A DNA stretch of 64,000 nucleotides from JAAURB01 sp049647265 (GTDB lineage: Bacteria; Cyanobacteriota; Cyanobacteriia; Cyanobacteriales; Microcoleaceae), in assembly GCA_049647265.1 (NCBI GenBank), contig JBARXJ010000038.1, positions 62,001-126,000 on the forward strand, in the 5' to 3' direction. This document shows, one piece after another, positions 36,444-45,931 of the stretch (positions are counted from its first letter, which is position 1; each line of letters begins with the position of its first letter). A program made the translations under genes and the position numbers. The notes below the pieces were generated by a model. That model did no database searches and had not been told where the DNA came from. It worked only from the letters and a program-made list of their open reading frames with translations.

Positions 36444-37910
36444 ATGACGAACCCGCCCTCTTTTTCTCATCAGTCTTGGCTATCTCGACAGCTTTTGACT
36501 CGTGTCGGCACAACATTACTTCTGATTGGTGTTATCGTCTTGAGTCTGAACTATTTTTGGAAAATCACAGATTCAAAACAACAAGTCCGCCATCAAGCAC
36601 AATCGATTACTGATAGTTTAGGATTAATTATACCAGAATATACCCCCTCAGAAGCGGTAAATGATTGGGCACCTATTCTGCAACAAATGAGCCGGGTTCC
36701 CAATCTGATACAAGTTGATCTTCTTACGCCTGAGGGTGACAGAATAGGGTCAAGCGTTGCGAACCGGATAGCAGTAAAAAGTTCTTTTTGGTTGATAAAA
36801 ATACAGCCGAAGATTCAGCAGGTGAGCTTGTTACAAGCGGCAACATATTTTTCTACCACTATTGAGAAGCAACCTGTTTTCGTCTATATTACCCCTCTTA
36901 AATCCTTACTTTCTCCTGTAAAGACTTCATCTCAAATTGCAGTTGTTGTCCTGGATTTACAACCTATTTTTACAGAAGCGCGGCGAGCTTTTTTAGTTTC
37001 AGCATTGTTGCTAATTGGAGAATGCTTAATTGTTTTAATCTTAATTGGGATCTGTTTGAGGCAAGCCGTTTTAACACCATTAAATCAACTGCATTACGCT
37101 CTGTCACAATATCAACAAGGAACTTCCCTGCCTATCCCAGAACGGCTCCCAGTCAATGAAATTGGATTATTAGCCAAAGCAATCTATCAGCAATTTATTG
37201 ATTTAAAGCAAATTAATGCTCAGCTTAAAATTGAAATTATAGAAAGACAAAAAGCAGAGGATAAAATTAAAGTTTCTTTAGAAGAAAAGGAATTACTTTT
37301 GAGAGAGATTCATCACCGAGTTAAGAATAATTTATTTATAGTCTCTCAACTTCTTGAAATGCAAAGTGACTGTGTGGATAATTCTCAGTTGAGTCAAATT
37401 TTAAAAGACTGTCAAGATCGAATTTATGCCATGGTATTAATTCATGAAACACTTTATCAAACCACTAATTTAAAAAATATTAACTTTGCAGAGTACTTAA
37501 AATCATTAATATTTTATTTAAATCAGTCTTATCATTCTTGTCAAAAAGCAGCGATTAATATCCAGCTAGAACTACAACCTATTATTTTAAATATTGAAAC
37601 AGCAAATCCTTGTGGTTTAATTATCAATGAATTAGTTTCTAATGCTTTCAAGCACGCTTTTAAAGGAAAGGCAACAGGGAAGATAAAAGTCAGTTTGACT
37701 CAGAATGAGATTAATCAAATAGAATTGCAAATTGAGGATAATGGTATTGGTTTCCCGAAAAATATTGATTTTCAGCAGGTCAATTCATTAGGTTTGGAGT
37801 TGGTCAACACACTCACTCAGCAACTTCAAGGTACTTTGGAACTCGATTGTAGAGGTGAAGGAACGCTATTTAAACTCACCTTCACTGAATTAAGTTATAA
37901 CAAATGTTAG
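36444..37910 (+). CDS. membrane sensor histidine kinase (HisKA_2 type)
   Basis: About 488 residues from ATG 36444 (a TTG at 36438 is in frame). A transmembrane helix at ~22-40 and a second at ~182-205 frame an extracytoplasmic sensor of ~140 residues, followed by a HAMP linker and coiled coil. The HisKA_2 phospho-acceptor is in LREIHHRVKNNLFIVSQLLEMQ (~290-311), and the HATPase has NELVSNAFKHAF, EDNGIGFP and a short G2 box. HisKA_2/HWE-like kinases often work with diffusible receivers. No response regulator is adjacent, so this is an orphan; the receiver-only gene at 51992 is a distant candidate partner only by inference. Confidence 0.88.
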   Translation: MTNPPSFSHQSWLSRQLLTRVGTTLLLIGVIVLSLNYFWKITDSKQQVRHQAQSITDSLGLIIPEYTPSEAVNDWAPILQQMSRVPNLIQVDLLTPEGDRIGSSVANRIAVKSSFWLIKIQPKIQQVSLLQAATYFSTTIEKQPVFVYITPLKSLLSPVKTSSQIAVVVLDLQPIFTEARRAFLVSALLLIGECLIVLILIGICLRQAVLTPLNQLHYALSQYQQGTSLPIPERLPVNEIGLLAKAIYQQFIDLKQINAQLKIEIIERQKAEDKIKVSLEEKELLLREIHHRVKNNLFIVSQLLEMQSDCVDNSQLSQILKDCQDRIYAMVLIHETLYQTTNLKNINFAEYLKSLIFYLNQSYHSCQKAAINIQLELQPIILNIETANPCGLIINELVSNAFKHAFKGKATGKIKVSLTQNEINQIELQIEDNGIGFPKNIDFQQVNSLGLELVNTLTQQLQGTLELDCRGEGTLFKLTFTELSYNKC

Positions 37911-38270
37911 TATTGAGAGCTGGCTTTTAAGCTTTCTGAATTGTAAACGGAACTTGCGTATTTTTAGAAAATTATGATATTGTAATTCCAGTAAAAATCA
38001 AATTCTCCTACTAGACTTTTAGATTGAGTTTTAGAGGGGAAGAAAGCCGCTTTCACATCAGAGCAATAGAGCGAAAAGCAACGAGCAATAACTTCTTTGA
38101 GAGCTTAATCGTCTCAATGGGGTGTACTACCTTAAAAAATTAACAGCAACAAGCAACAAAAGTACTACCAGAATATTTGTAGATTAATGTGTTCTGATTG
38201 CCAACTGAACTAGTTAATGTTGGCTCTACCAAGACAGCAGATTCAATCTTGAAACATAGGAAAATTAATC
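37911..38270. other. intergenic region before the GT39-like gene
   Basis: 360 bases with no gene. An odd 13-bp palindrome GAAAGC-C-GCTTTC sits at 38042-38054. I see no strong terminator, RNA gene or recognisable operator. Confidence 0.35.
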
Positions 38271-39857
38271 ATGGGTGTTACACCATTAACACGGGTATCG
38301 AGTAAAGATAGCCGTAAACAGTCTAGCGTAACACAGCGTCAACAATGGACTCTTTTAATTGCAATTGTCGTCTTAGCAGCAGTACTGCGTTTTTATCAAC
38401 TCGGAACAGAAAGTATCTGGATTGATGAACATTTTAGTATTCGTGATGCAGAAAACCTAAAACTCGGAACTCGCCCCTTATATTATTTACTGCTTCACCT
38501 TTGGATGAAACTCGGCAGCAGCGATGCTTGGCTACGAACTTTATCCATTCCTTTTAGCCTCGGCTGTATTGTTTTAACCTATTTACTCAGTCGTCGTTTA
38601 CTCTCTACATCTGTGGGTTTACTGGCGGCGTTAATGATGAGTATCTCTCCTTTGTTTGTCGGGTATGGTCAAGAAATTCGGATGTATTCTCTCAGTACAT
38701 TTTTTGGCATCTGGGGAAGCTTGATTCTGGCAAATATTCTTCTGTATCCGCAAAATATTCGCCCCTTAAGAATTCTAGGCTGGATGCTGGTGCGGCTTTT
38801 GGGCGTGATGACAACTCCCTTAAACATACTGATGTTAATGCCCGATACCCTATTGCTATTCTGGAGATTTCGCCATAACCGCAAAGTGATGATCTCATTT
38901 GTGGTGGGACTGATAATGGCTGGAATATTATGGCTACCCTTTGCCCAAGTTTTGCAAGAAGCAGCGCCCCGGTTTATGGGGGGATGGGTGATGTATCAGC
39001 CAAAACCCGATATCGTTCTGATTCCAGCAATGTTAACCGGGGTAACCGTATTTTGGCCGTTAGGAGATCTACCCAGTTTAACGGATTTATCCTTTACCCT
39101 ATCCGGTTGGGGCTGGGATGAAACGGTGATGCTGTATTATATGGCTTATACTGGCGTAGCTGTGTTTGTCCTGGCGATTGGACTATTGCAATTGATCCGG
39201 ACATCCCCTCGACAGAACGCGACTCAAGCTGAATATTGGTGGATTGCTGCTTGGGGATTTTTACCCACTATTGTGATAGGGGTTGTCTCTGCTTTTTCGG
39301 GTTCGATATGGCGAGAACGATACTTAATTTTCGCAGTTCCCTATTTCTTAATTCTGCTTGCTGTCGGGTTTCTTCAACTGTGGCAACATTATCGTAAGGT
39401 TGCAATCACTGTTGCGATGATTTATGCAATTGCAGTCGGCGGCGGATTATCGCATTATTACACCACCCTGTATCACGATGATTGGCGCGGTATTTCTCAA
39501 CTGATTCGTACCAACGAACAACCCGGTGATGTGATTGGATTTTATGCAGCAGATTGGGAACCTCGACTCACAATTCCCCGTTACTATGAAGGTAATGCTG
39601 AGTTTCATGTGATGGAACGAGATCCGTTACCCCGACCTAAAGATCCTAAAACAACGGATATCTTCATTCAAGAAATGTTACAAGGTTTACCGCCAACTTC
39701 CTCCCGCTATTGGATTGTGGTCTATGAACCTTGGAGTGGAGGCATGAAACGAATCCGTAAGATGATCGACGAAAAGTATGATTTGTTAGATTACCAAACC
39801 TTCCCCAATTCAGTGAATGCAGCCCCGGAAGTGTTTCTAGTTGCGCCTAAAATTTAG
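38271..39857 (+). CDS. GT39-like membrane glycosyltransferase
   Basis: A 528-residue integral membrane protein with about 11-12 hydrophobic segments in the first 400 residues. The first periplasmic loop has SIWIDEHFS, whose acidic pair suits the catalytic Asp/Glu of ArnT/PMT-like (GT39/GT83) enzymes, which use polyprenyl-phosphate-linked sugars to glycosylate lipids, proteins or glycans outside the membrane. The RPLYYLLLHLWMKLGSSDAWLRTLSI stretch and QEIRMYSL are typical of this family in cyanobacteria. The C-terminal ~130 residues form a soluble periplasmic domain. Acceptor unknown. A second member of the family is encoded at 61232. Confidence 0.8.
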   Translation: MGVTPLTRVSSKDSRKQSSVTQRQQWTLLIAIVVLAAVLRFYQLGTESIWIDEHFSIRDAENLKLGTRPLYYLLLHLWMKLGSSDAWLRTLSIPFSLGCIVLTYLLSRRLLSTSVGLLAALMMSISPLFVGYGQEIRMYSLSTFFGIWGSLILANILLYPQNIRPLRILGWMLVRLLGVMTTPLNILMLMPDTLLLFWRFRHNRKVMISFVVGLIMAGILWLPFAQVLQEAAPRFMGGWVMYQPKPDIVLIPAMLTGVTVFWPLGDLPSLTDLSFTLSGWGWDETVMLYYMAYTGVAVFVLAIGLLQLIRTSPRQNATQAEYWWIAAWGFLPTIVIGVVSAFSGSIWRERYLIFAVPYFLILLAVGFLQLWQHYRKVAITVAMIYAIAVGGGLSHYYTTLYHDDWRGISQLIRTNEQPGDVIGFYAADWEPRLTIPRYYEGNAEFHVMERDPLPRPKDPKTTDIFIQEMLQGLPPTSSRYWIVVYEPWSGGMKRIRKMIDEKYDLLDYQTFPNSVNAAPEVFLVAPKI

Positions 39858-39872
39858 ATGCTTAGTCCGACT

Positions 39873-40592
39873 TTAAGCTTCTAAACATTGACGTTGAATT
39901 TCAAATAACTCTCCAATGCCTTTCTCTGCATAATCCATAATATTTGTCAGTTGCTGACGAGTAAAACTATTGGCTTCAGCCGTCCCTTGTAATTCAATGA
40001 TTCCGGATTGATCATTCATCACAACATTACAATCAATATCGGCAGCAACATCTTCATCATAATTGAGATCTAAAAACGGTTCTCCTTCCAATAAACCCAC
40101 AGAAATGGCTGCAACTTGGTGGCGAATTGGCGATCGCTCTAGTTTACCTTGTTGTACCATTTTATTAAACGCATCGGCTAAGGCGACAAACCCTCCTGTT
40201 ATCGAAGTGGTACGAGTCCCCGCATCAGCTTGAATCACATCTGCATCCACCATTACCGTCATTTCTCCCAACGCTTTTAAGTCTACCGCTGCCCGTAAAC
40301 TACGTCCAATTAACCGTTGAATTTCCTGAGTCCGTCCGGATAATTTAAAGGTTTCGCGGGAATGACGCTGTTGAGTCGCGCCGGGTAACATCCGATATTC
40401 TGCGGTTAACCAGCCTTGACCACTATCTTGTAAAAACCGAGGCACACCCGGCTGTATTGTGACGTTACATAATACTTTCGTTTCCCCACTGCTGGCTAAG
40501 ACCGATGCGGCTGAAAAACGGGTATAATCTCGTTCAAACTGCACCGCGCGTAGTTGATTCGGTTGTCTGCCATCCGGACGTTGCCAAGCCAT
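39873..40592 (-). CDS. rph: ribonuclease PH
   Basis: A 239-residue phosphorolytic 3'-5' exoribonuclease that trims tRNA precursors. The family start RPDGRQPNQLR, the TQEIQRLIGRSLRAAVDL helix, the phosphate-binding ADVIQADAGTRTTSITGG block (~116-133) and the acidic DLNYDEDVAADID stretch are all clear, and the length is typical. It is convergent with the GT39-like gene (15-base gap) and divergent from the Rieske oxygenase gene (205 bases between starts). Confidence 0.95.
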   Translation of the reverse strand: MAWQRPDGRQPNQLRAVQFERDYTRFSAASVLASSGETKVLCNVTIQPGVPRFLQDSGQGWLTAEYRMLPGATQQRHSRETFKLSGRTQEIQRLIGRSLRAAVDLKALGEMTVMVDADVIQADAGTRTTSITGGFVALADAFNKMVQQGKLERSPIRHQVAAISVGLLEGEPFLDLNYDEDVAADIDCNVVMNDQSGIIELQGTAEANSFTRQQLTNIMDYAEKGIGELFEIQRQCLEA

Positions 40593-40797
40593 AGATCTAT
40601 CCCTTTCAGTTTTTAAGTCTGAGACACAATATTTCAGCTATTATGCACATAAATTTTATCTTCAGGCAAGATGATTAACCTAATTCTCTCAGAAAAGCAG
40701 ATCGATTAATCTCTCCAATAATTATGATTAAGATGACTCAGCATACAGAATTGTGGCAGTAAAATAGAAGCAGATTGATTAAATTGGGTTCATCATC

Positions 40798-42099
40798 ATG
40801 ACAGTCACTCCTTCTCAACCTGAAAATATTGAATCTACCGATCAATTAAACTCTCAATTTGACTGGAAAAACTGTTGGTATCCGGTTACTTTTATTCAAG
40901 ACTTCCCTGACTCTCGTCCTTATCGTTTTTCAATTTATAGTGAACCTTTGGTTTTGTTTAAAGATCAAACTGGGCAAATCATTTGTTTACAAGATCGCTG
41001 TCCTCATCGCGCCGCCAAACTTTCAGACGGACAAATAATAGAGGGGAAAATTGAATGTTTATATCATGGTTGGCAATTCGGTAGTCAAGGAAATTGTGTT
41101 CATATTCCCCATTTACCCGATACTGCTAAAATTCCAAAAACGGCTTGTGTGCCATCTTTTCCTGTTGTCGAACATCAAGGGATGATTTGGATCTGGTTAG
41201 GTGAGTCTGAAAACGCTAAAGCTGAAGATATTCCAACCATACCCGATTTAGAAAAACCAGGATTATTTCGAGTTGATACGGTCACAGATTTACCTTTCGA
41301 CCAAACCTATTTAATTGAGAACTTTTTAGATCCGGCTCATGTTTGTATTAGTCATGACCGCACAGAATATAAAATTAAAAAAGAAGATGCACAACCTTTA
41401 GAAATGGAAGTCTTATCTGTTTCACTTGAAGGGATTAAAAGCAAATATCGTAAACTCGGAAATCCGCAAATTCCTTGGAATAATGTAGAATTTACGGCTC
41501 CATATTTAGTCACCTATAGTTTCGGCCCGGTTACCGCTTTTGTGCTTTATGCTGTTCCTTTAGCGCCGGGTCATTCTCGAATTTTAGCCCGAAGATTAGG
41601 TGATTTTTATAGTCGTACTTTTAAATTAAAACCTCGTTGGTTAGAACATCTCCGTCAAAATAAAGTATTTGAAGAAGACTTATATTTAATCCAAGCACAA
41701 GAACTTTATATTAATCAATCCGGTCATACCATCAAAGAGACTTACTTACCGTTAAAAACCGCAGATGTATTACTGATAGAATATCGAAAATGGCTCGATC
41801 AATTTGGTTCAAAACTGCCTCATTATCAAGGTTATTCAACTCATCAACACCTTCAACATTCAACCCCAGTCAATCTTAACAGCCGATATTTACGTCACAC
41901 ACAAATTTGTAGTTCTTGTAACCGCGCTTATCAAACTACTCAAAATATAAAAAAAGTCAGCCTTGCATTAGCAATTGTGTTTGCAGCTCTTGGTATTGTT
42001 TCAGAGAATAACCTCTCAATTTTAGCCGTTTTCACTGCTTTAATTGCTATTATGATCGCTGTTGTTGCCCAGAAGTTAAAAGCTCATTTTGAGATGTAG
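40798..42099 (+). CDS. Rieske oxygenase, pheophorbide a oxygenase (PAO)-like
   Basis: A 433-residue Rieske non-heme iron oxygenase. The 2Fe-2S ligands are C68-P-H70 and C87-L-Y-H90. The mononuclear iron site is in ENFLDPAHVCISHD (H181, H186). Two hydrophobic helices near the C-terminus (~390-425) anchor it to a membrane, preceded by a CxxC (ICSSC) motif. This layout matches the PAO/Lls1/Tic55 family of chloroplasts and cyanobacteria, which oxidise chlorophyll catabolites or related pigments using reduced ferredoxin. Which pigment substrate is used here is not clear. The last 50 bases overlap the end of the convergent ATPase gene. Confidence 0.85.
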   Translation: MTVTPSQPENIESTDQLNSQFDWKNCWYPVTFIQDFPDSRPYRFSIYSEPLVLFKDQTGQIICLQDRCPHRAAKLSDGQIIEGKIECLYHGWQFGSQGNCVHIPHLPDTAKIPKTACVPSFPVVEHQGMIWIWLGESENAKAEDIPTIPDLEKPGLFRVDTVTDLPFDQTYLIENFLDPAHVCISHDRTEYKIKKEDAQPLEMEVLSVSLEGIKSKYRKLGNPQIPWNNVEFTAPYLVTYSFGPVTAFVLYAVPLAPGHSRILARRLGDFYSRTFKLKPRWLEHLRQNKVFEEDLYLIQAQELYINQSGHTIKETYLPLKTADVLLIEYRKWLDQFGSKLPHYQGYSTHQHLQHSTPVNLNSRYLRHTQICSSCNRAYQTTQNIKKVSLALAIVFAALGIVSENNLSILAVFTALIAIMIAVVAQKLKAHFEM

Positions 42100-43588
42100 T
42101 TTCTACACAATTTAAATAATTCCTAATTAATCGATTATATTGATAGAAAGTATCCTGTTGAGTCGGAGTTATACTAATTAGCGATCGCCGTTCTAATGAT
42201 TCCAATACCTTTATTAACTCTATAATTTCATTCGGTTTAAACTGAGTTTTTAAGTCTGTCCAACTTACCGGAGTTTTCATCTTTACTAATTTTGCTAAAG
42301 TTTGTAATTCAACATTCGATAATCGATCAAGTTGTTTAGTTAAAGACTCACTAAAATCACCTAAAAAAATATTAGAATTAACTGCTAAAAATTCAGCTAT
42401 TCGATTAGCAAATAAATGATGAATAATTTCTGCAACAATTTTTAAAGCTTGAGGATTACCAGAATATTGTTGAATTAAATTAGAATAAAGTCCTTGATCA
42501 AATAATTCTTTATCTTGTAATAATAACTCTGCTGATTTTCCTAACCCTGCTAAAGTTAACGTTTTAATAGGAGAATAACTACCTGATGAATAAGTGACTA
42601 CTTTCGGTATTTCTGTTGTCGTTAAAATTAGACAACTTTGATGCTTCAGTTTACCAATTTTTTGCAATAACTGACCATAACCTTCGTATCCTATTCGATA
42701 ATTTCCCGCTAAAGTTTGAGGTTGAAATAATGCTTCCCAACCATCCAAAATAATCAGACAACGATTTTGTTGTAAGCATTGCATTAATACTCGAATTCCC
42801 TCCGCAATTAAAAATTCTTGCTTTTCTAAGTAACAAAAAGAATGATTTTCTGCTAAAGTATCCGCTGATGATCCTTCTCTGAGAATAATGTTCGATCTGA
42901 TAAAATGCTTAAATGACTGATTAATTAATCGCCAATCTTCTAATTTTTTATTCTGTTTATCCGATAGAAAATCAATTAATTCTGCTAAAATATGAATCAA
43001 TGGCGGTGCATGGGAAATATTACGCCAAATAATATAATCAAACTCCGTTTGTAAGGATTGAATAAACTTAGAAACTAGCTTAGTTTTACCCATTCCAGTC
43101 ATTCCTCGAACCGCTACTATTCGACAACGATCTTCAACAACCCACTGTTTTAATAATTTTAATTCTGCTTCTCGTCCATAAAATACCGCAGCATCCACCG
43201 CTTCATAATAATCTATTTTTGTAGATAAAGAAGTCAAATAACTGCTTTGATGACGATATTTAGCGAGTAAATTAATAATATCCTTCCAATCTTTCAATGA
43301 TTGATTCGTTAAAGTTTCAATATAGCGATACAGTCCCCGTGACCAATCTACCCGCAACCCACCACAGTCTCGATGCAATTCTGCCGCTATCTCAGCCGGA
43401 CTATAACCACACAATAACCCTCGTAAATGAGTTTTTTCTGTTTTTGTGATTTTTTGTCGTTGACTAGCGCGATATCGTCGTTTCGCTTCCGTTAAGTCCG
43501 TATAGAGTTGTTCTATATTCCAAGTGTTTTCTGCTTCAGAGAACTTGTCAGTGAAAGATGGTTTAACAGTTGGGTTAGTGACAGTCAT
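42050..43588 (-). CDS. NB-ARC/AAA-type STAND ATPase with cyanobacterial N-terminal module
   Basis: A 512-residue protein. Residues ~25-95 carry a helical module (THLRGLLCGYSPAEIAAEL and GLRVDWSRGLYRYIETLT) known at the front of many cyanobacterial NB-ARC and WD40 proteins. A P-loop follows at 162-169 (GMTGMGKT), a GREAE entry motif at 138-142 and a Walker-B-like CLIILDGWEALF (~293-304). A winged-helix-like region fills ~400-500. Unlike many relatives it ends without WD40 or TPR repeats. STAND ATPases act as ligand-triggered switches in signalling, cell death or defence. Its 3' end overlaps the Rieske gene by 50 bases, and the unknown 44-47.5 kb operon lies behind its start. Confidence 0.8.
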   Translation of the reverse strand: MTVTNPTVKPSFTDKFSEAENTWNIEQLYTDLTEAKRRYRASQRQKITKTEKTHLRGLLCGYSPAEIAAELHRDCGGLRVDWSRGLYRYIETLTNQSLKDWKDIINLLAKYRHQSSYLTSLSTKIDYYEAVDAAVFYGREAELKLLKQWVVEDRCRIVAVRGMTGMGKTKLVSKFIQSLQTEFDYIIWRNISHAPPLIHILAELIDFLSDKQNKKLEDWRLINQSFKHFIRSNIILREGSSADTLAENHSFCYLEKQEFLIAEGIRVLMQCLQQNRCLIILDGWEALFQPQTLAGNYRIGYEGYGQLLQKIGKLKHQSCLILTTTEIPKVVTYSSGSYSPIKTLTLAGLGKSAELLLQDKELFDQGLYSNLIQQYSGNPQALKIVAEIIHHLFANRIAEFLAVNSNIFLGDFSESLTKQLDRLSNVELQTLAKLVKMKTPVSWTDLKTQFKPNEIIELIKVLESLERRSLISITPTQQDTFYQYNRLIRNYLNCVETTSQNELLTSGQQQRS

Positions 43589-43976
43589 GAATCTAACAAT
43601 TAAAACAGCAGCAATTTTATGCTTAATAAACTATTCTCTTGAAATCCGATCAAATTTCCGTAAATTTACGGAGTTTAGCTATAAATAGTGTGTTTTAATA
43701 TCCAAGAAAATACTGATACTTAATCCGAGATGTGAAGCGATTCTTCTTAAATCAGCCAATCGCTAATCTGGAGAAGGTTTTTGGGTTCAGGTAAGCACCT
43801 AATTAATCAGGATTGAGTATGAGTTTGTCGTTCGTTAAGTTTAAGCAATATCAGTATTATAACCAATCTCCTAAGAAAATACCTAATAAAAATCTAGGTA
43901 CTGTTAGGTGAAATTGATCTGAGCTAGTTCATAAGATATTAATAGATTGCAAAAATAACCAATTCAGATAAAGGAC
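43589..43976. other. divergent intergenic region between the STAND ATPase gene and the unknown operon
   Basis: 388 A+T-rich bases with no gene. AATACTGATA (43709-43718) and TATCAGTATT (43849-43858) form a perfect 10-bp inverted repeat 130 bases apart. The 16-bp palindrome at 43657-43672 is listed separately. An AAAGGA lies only two bases before the ATG at 43977, close for a ribosome site. Confidence 0.4.
43657..43672. promoter_or_regulatory. 16-bp perfect palindrome, possible operator
   Basis: TCCGTAAATTTACGGA is perfectly self-complementary, 68 bases upstream of the STAND ATPase start and about 305 bases upstream of the 43977 operon. Size and symmetry fit a dimeric repressor site. No regulator is identified. 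Confidence 0.4.
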
Positions 43977-44405
43977 ATGACTTCTTTTCCCATCAGTGGA
44001 ACAAAGAAAGATAGATTAAGTCGGGGTAAACACATGGAAACCTCATTTACTCTTGACTCTGCTGGAAAACTGCGTGCTAGAACTAAAACTTGGAGTACTT
44101 CTGAAACTACAGGTTTCACTGGTGGTGTCATAGTTGTTCTAACTGATGAAAATAAGAATGAGCTTTGGTTTAGTGAAATTCATCGGTATGGTGTGAACGG
44201 TAAATGGGTTCCAGGAGGGCCAGATGAACGAATTGAAAGTTGGGAAGAAAGTGTCTCAACAGATATTTTATCTAGAGTTAGAGCTTATGCCATCATTCAC
44301 CAACATACCCCAACAAACCGTGTTTTTAAAGGAGTGAAAGAATTTCTTAAATCTGAGGAAGGACAAGCCTTAATTGCAAAAGCAATTGTATGGCTTGCAG
44401 CCTAG
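43977..44405 (+). CDS. hypothetical protein, first gene of a GTPase-containing operon
   Basis: 142 residues, not recognised. From residue ~20 it looks like a compact beta-rich domain (SFTLDSAGKLRART, GGVIVVLTDE, LWFSEIHRYGVNGKWVPGG) followed by helices (~92-142). There is no signal peptide. A second ATG at 44034 (METSFTL) is an alternative start that would drop a short polar leader; I cannot decide between them. It leads a run of five same-strand genes that ends at a terminator near 47613, with 109 bases to the next gene. Confidence 0.6.
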   Translation: MTSFPISGTKKDRLSRGKHMETSFTLDSAGKLRARTKTWSTSETTGFTGGVIVVLTDENKNELWFSEIHRYGVNGKWVPGGPDERIESWEESVSTDILSRVRAYAIIHQHTPTNRVFKGVKEFLKSEEGQALIAKAIVWLAA

Positions 44406-44514
44406 ATAGTTTATTCGGTTCATCAATTTTGAGGTTTGTAATGTTGGATTGTCTCAGGAGATGACGCTCAAAGTTAAGTACAAAGACTAATAGATTTATA
44501 GAAAAAACCTAATT

Positions 44515-45066
44515 ATGAAAGAAATTCACGAATATATAGCTAAAGCTAGGCAAGAGAAGAAAGATATAGATGACTGGTTTCAAAGTGCTGTAGTAAATAA
44601 CCCTGAGTCTGCTGTTGAGCTAGCAAAACAGCGGGAACAAAAAATACAACGTCAAATCTGGAGTGATTTTGAGGAAAAACGTCAAATCGAATATAGACAA
44701 GTCAGAGAAAAGAAAGAACTTTTCTTAAAATGTAAAGCTGGAAGACCTGGTGCCCCTTTTAAAAGTAAGAAAACAGATAGTACCTCGGGTGAAATTAAAG
44801 CTTCTAAAGGAATGTTAAATATTTCATCAGATAATGAGGTTAAAGTTAACAGCACCAATCACGGAAATCATAAAGTATCAGTTTCTAAAGATTTGAAAAC
44901 GGTATCTTTTAAGGTGTCATGTACAGGCCCATCTTGGGGAACAACAACTAGAGGGCATGGATGGCATGAAGCAACTTTATATGCTTATTTCAAGTATTCT
45001 GACGAAACTATCAAAAATCAGGTGAATTCAGAATTATTAGAATTACAACGTATGATTAATACTTGA
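44515..45066 (+). CDS. hypothetical protein with charged helical N-terminus
   Basis: 183 residues, not recognised. Residues 1-75 are highly charged and helical, probably a coiled coil (AKQREQKIQRQIWSDFEEKR). A Lys/Ser-rich linker follows. The C-terminal part (~95-183) looks like a beta domain with TVSFKVSCTGPSWGTTTRGHGWHEATLYAYF, then a final helix. The Gly/Trp/His-rich TRGHGWHE patch resembles a binding or catalytic loop but matches no family I know. It lies between the 142-residue gene and the GTPase gene (127-base gap). Confidence 0.6.
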   Translation: MKEIHEYIAKARQEKKDIDDWFQSAVVNNPESAVELAKQREQKIQRQIWSDFEEKRQIEYRQVREKKELFLKCKAGRPGAPFKSKKTDSTSGEIKASKGMLNISSDNEVKVNSTNHGNHKVSVSKDLKTVSFKVSCTGPSWGTTTRGHGWHEATLYAYFKYSDETIKNQVNSELLELQRMINT

Positions 45067-45193
45067 TTAGACTCAGAAATGTACTATCAATCTAATTTTC
45101 TGTCAAGATAGATCTATGAACTTAGTCGATGAGAGTAATCAAAAAACTCAAAAGATGATTCCAGTAAAATACTAATATTTTCATTTATTACTT

Positions 45194-45931
45194 ATGGTAT
45201 TACCCTTCATTATTGGTGGCGCTGCTATTAGTGGAGCAGCAATAATCACTTATCAACAATGGCAAGAAATTATTCGTTTTTTATATGGTCAAAAAATTTC
45301 TATTTTAGGAGGGAGACAAACAGGCAAAACAACTTTGCATACATATTTATCTGAAGGTCGCTTAATTAAGGAGTACGAACAAACTGTAACAAATACTAAG
45401 ATGCCAAGAGTAAACCTAAAAATTGATGACTTGAAAATACGAATTAGAGAGGGCTATGATGTTGGGGGTGGTAAGCCTGATCGAGATACATGGAGAATTC
45501 TTTTCCGGGAATCTGATATAGTTTTCTATCTTTTTAGAGCAGATCATTTAGATCAAGAATATTGTGACAGTAGTGAGACAAGAAAATGTGATTGTTCTAA
45601 GACAAAAGAACGTATTCCATCAGACTTAGATCGTATAGTTCAATGGATTGAAGAGATAAAGAAAGAAAAATCATCGCAATATAAAAATCCACTAATCAAA
45701 AAGCAATCATCGAAAAAAATATTATTTGTTGGCACTCACTGTGACCATATTAATGACTATGAAAAAAAAATAGATATCTTAAAATATAATGACTTAGTCA
45801 GAAGGATGACAGGAATTGCTAGAAGCCAAAATGACGAAATTATTACTGTTGTGGCTTTAGGTAGTCTTCGTTCTAAGTTAGAAGCAGATAACTTGGTAAA
45901 AAATATTTTTAGCAGCATATTGAAAAAATGA
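45194..45931 (+). CDS. small membrane-anchored P-loop GTPase
   Basis: A 245-residue protein. A hydrophobic N-terminus (residues 1-20) suggests a membrane anchor. The G1/P-loop is GGRQTGKTT at 39-47. A Thr in VTNTKMP may be the G2 switch, DVGGG at 89-93 is G3 (DxxG), and LFVGTHCD at 177-184 is a G4 variant (THCD instead of NKxD). ALGS near 221 may be G5. This order fits an Arf/Ras-like TRAFAC GTPase. A Cys-rich insertion (C124, C132, C134) between G3 and G4 could bind a metal. The gene overlaps the next by four bases (ATGA), so translation is coupled. Confidence 0.72.
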   Translation: MVLPFIIGGAAISGAAIITYQQWQEIIRFLYGQKISILGGRQTGKTTLHTYLSEGRLIKEYEQTVTNTKMPRVNLKIDDLKIRIREGYDVGGGKPDRDTWRILFRESDIVFYLFRADHLDQEYCDSSETRKCDCSKTKERIPSDLDRIVQWIEEIKKEKSSQYKNPLIKKQSSKKILFVGTHCDHINDYEKKIDILKYNDLVRRMTGIARSQNDEIITVVALGSLRSKLEADNLVKNIFSSILKK

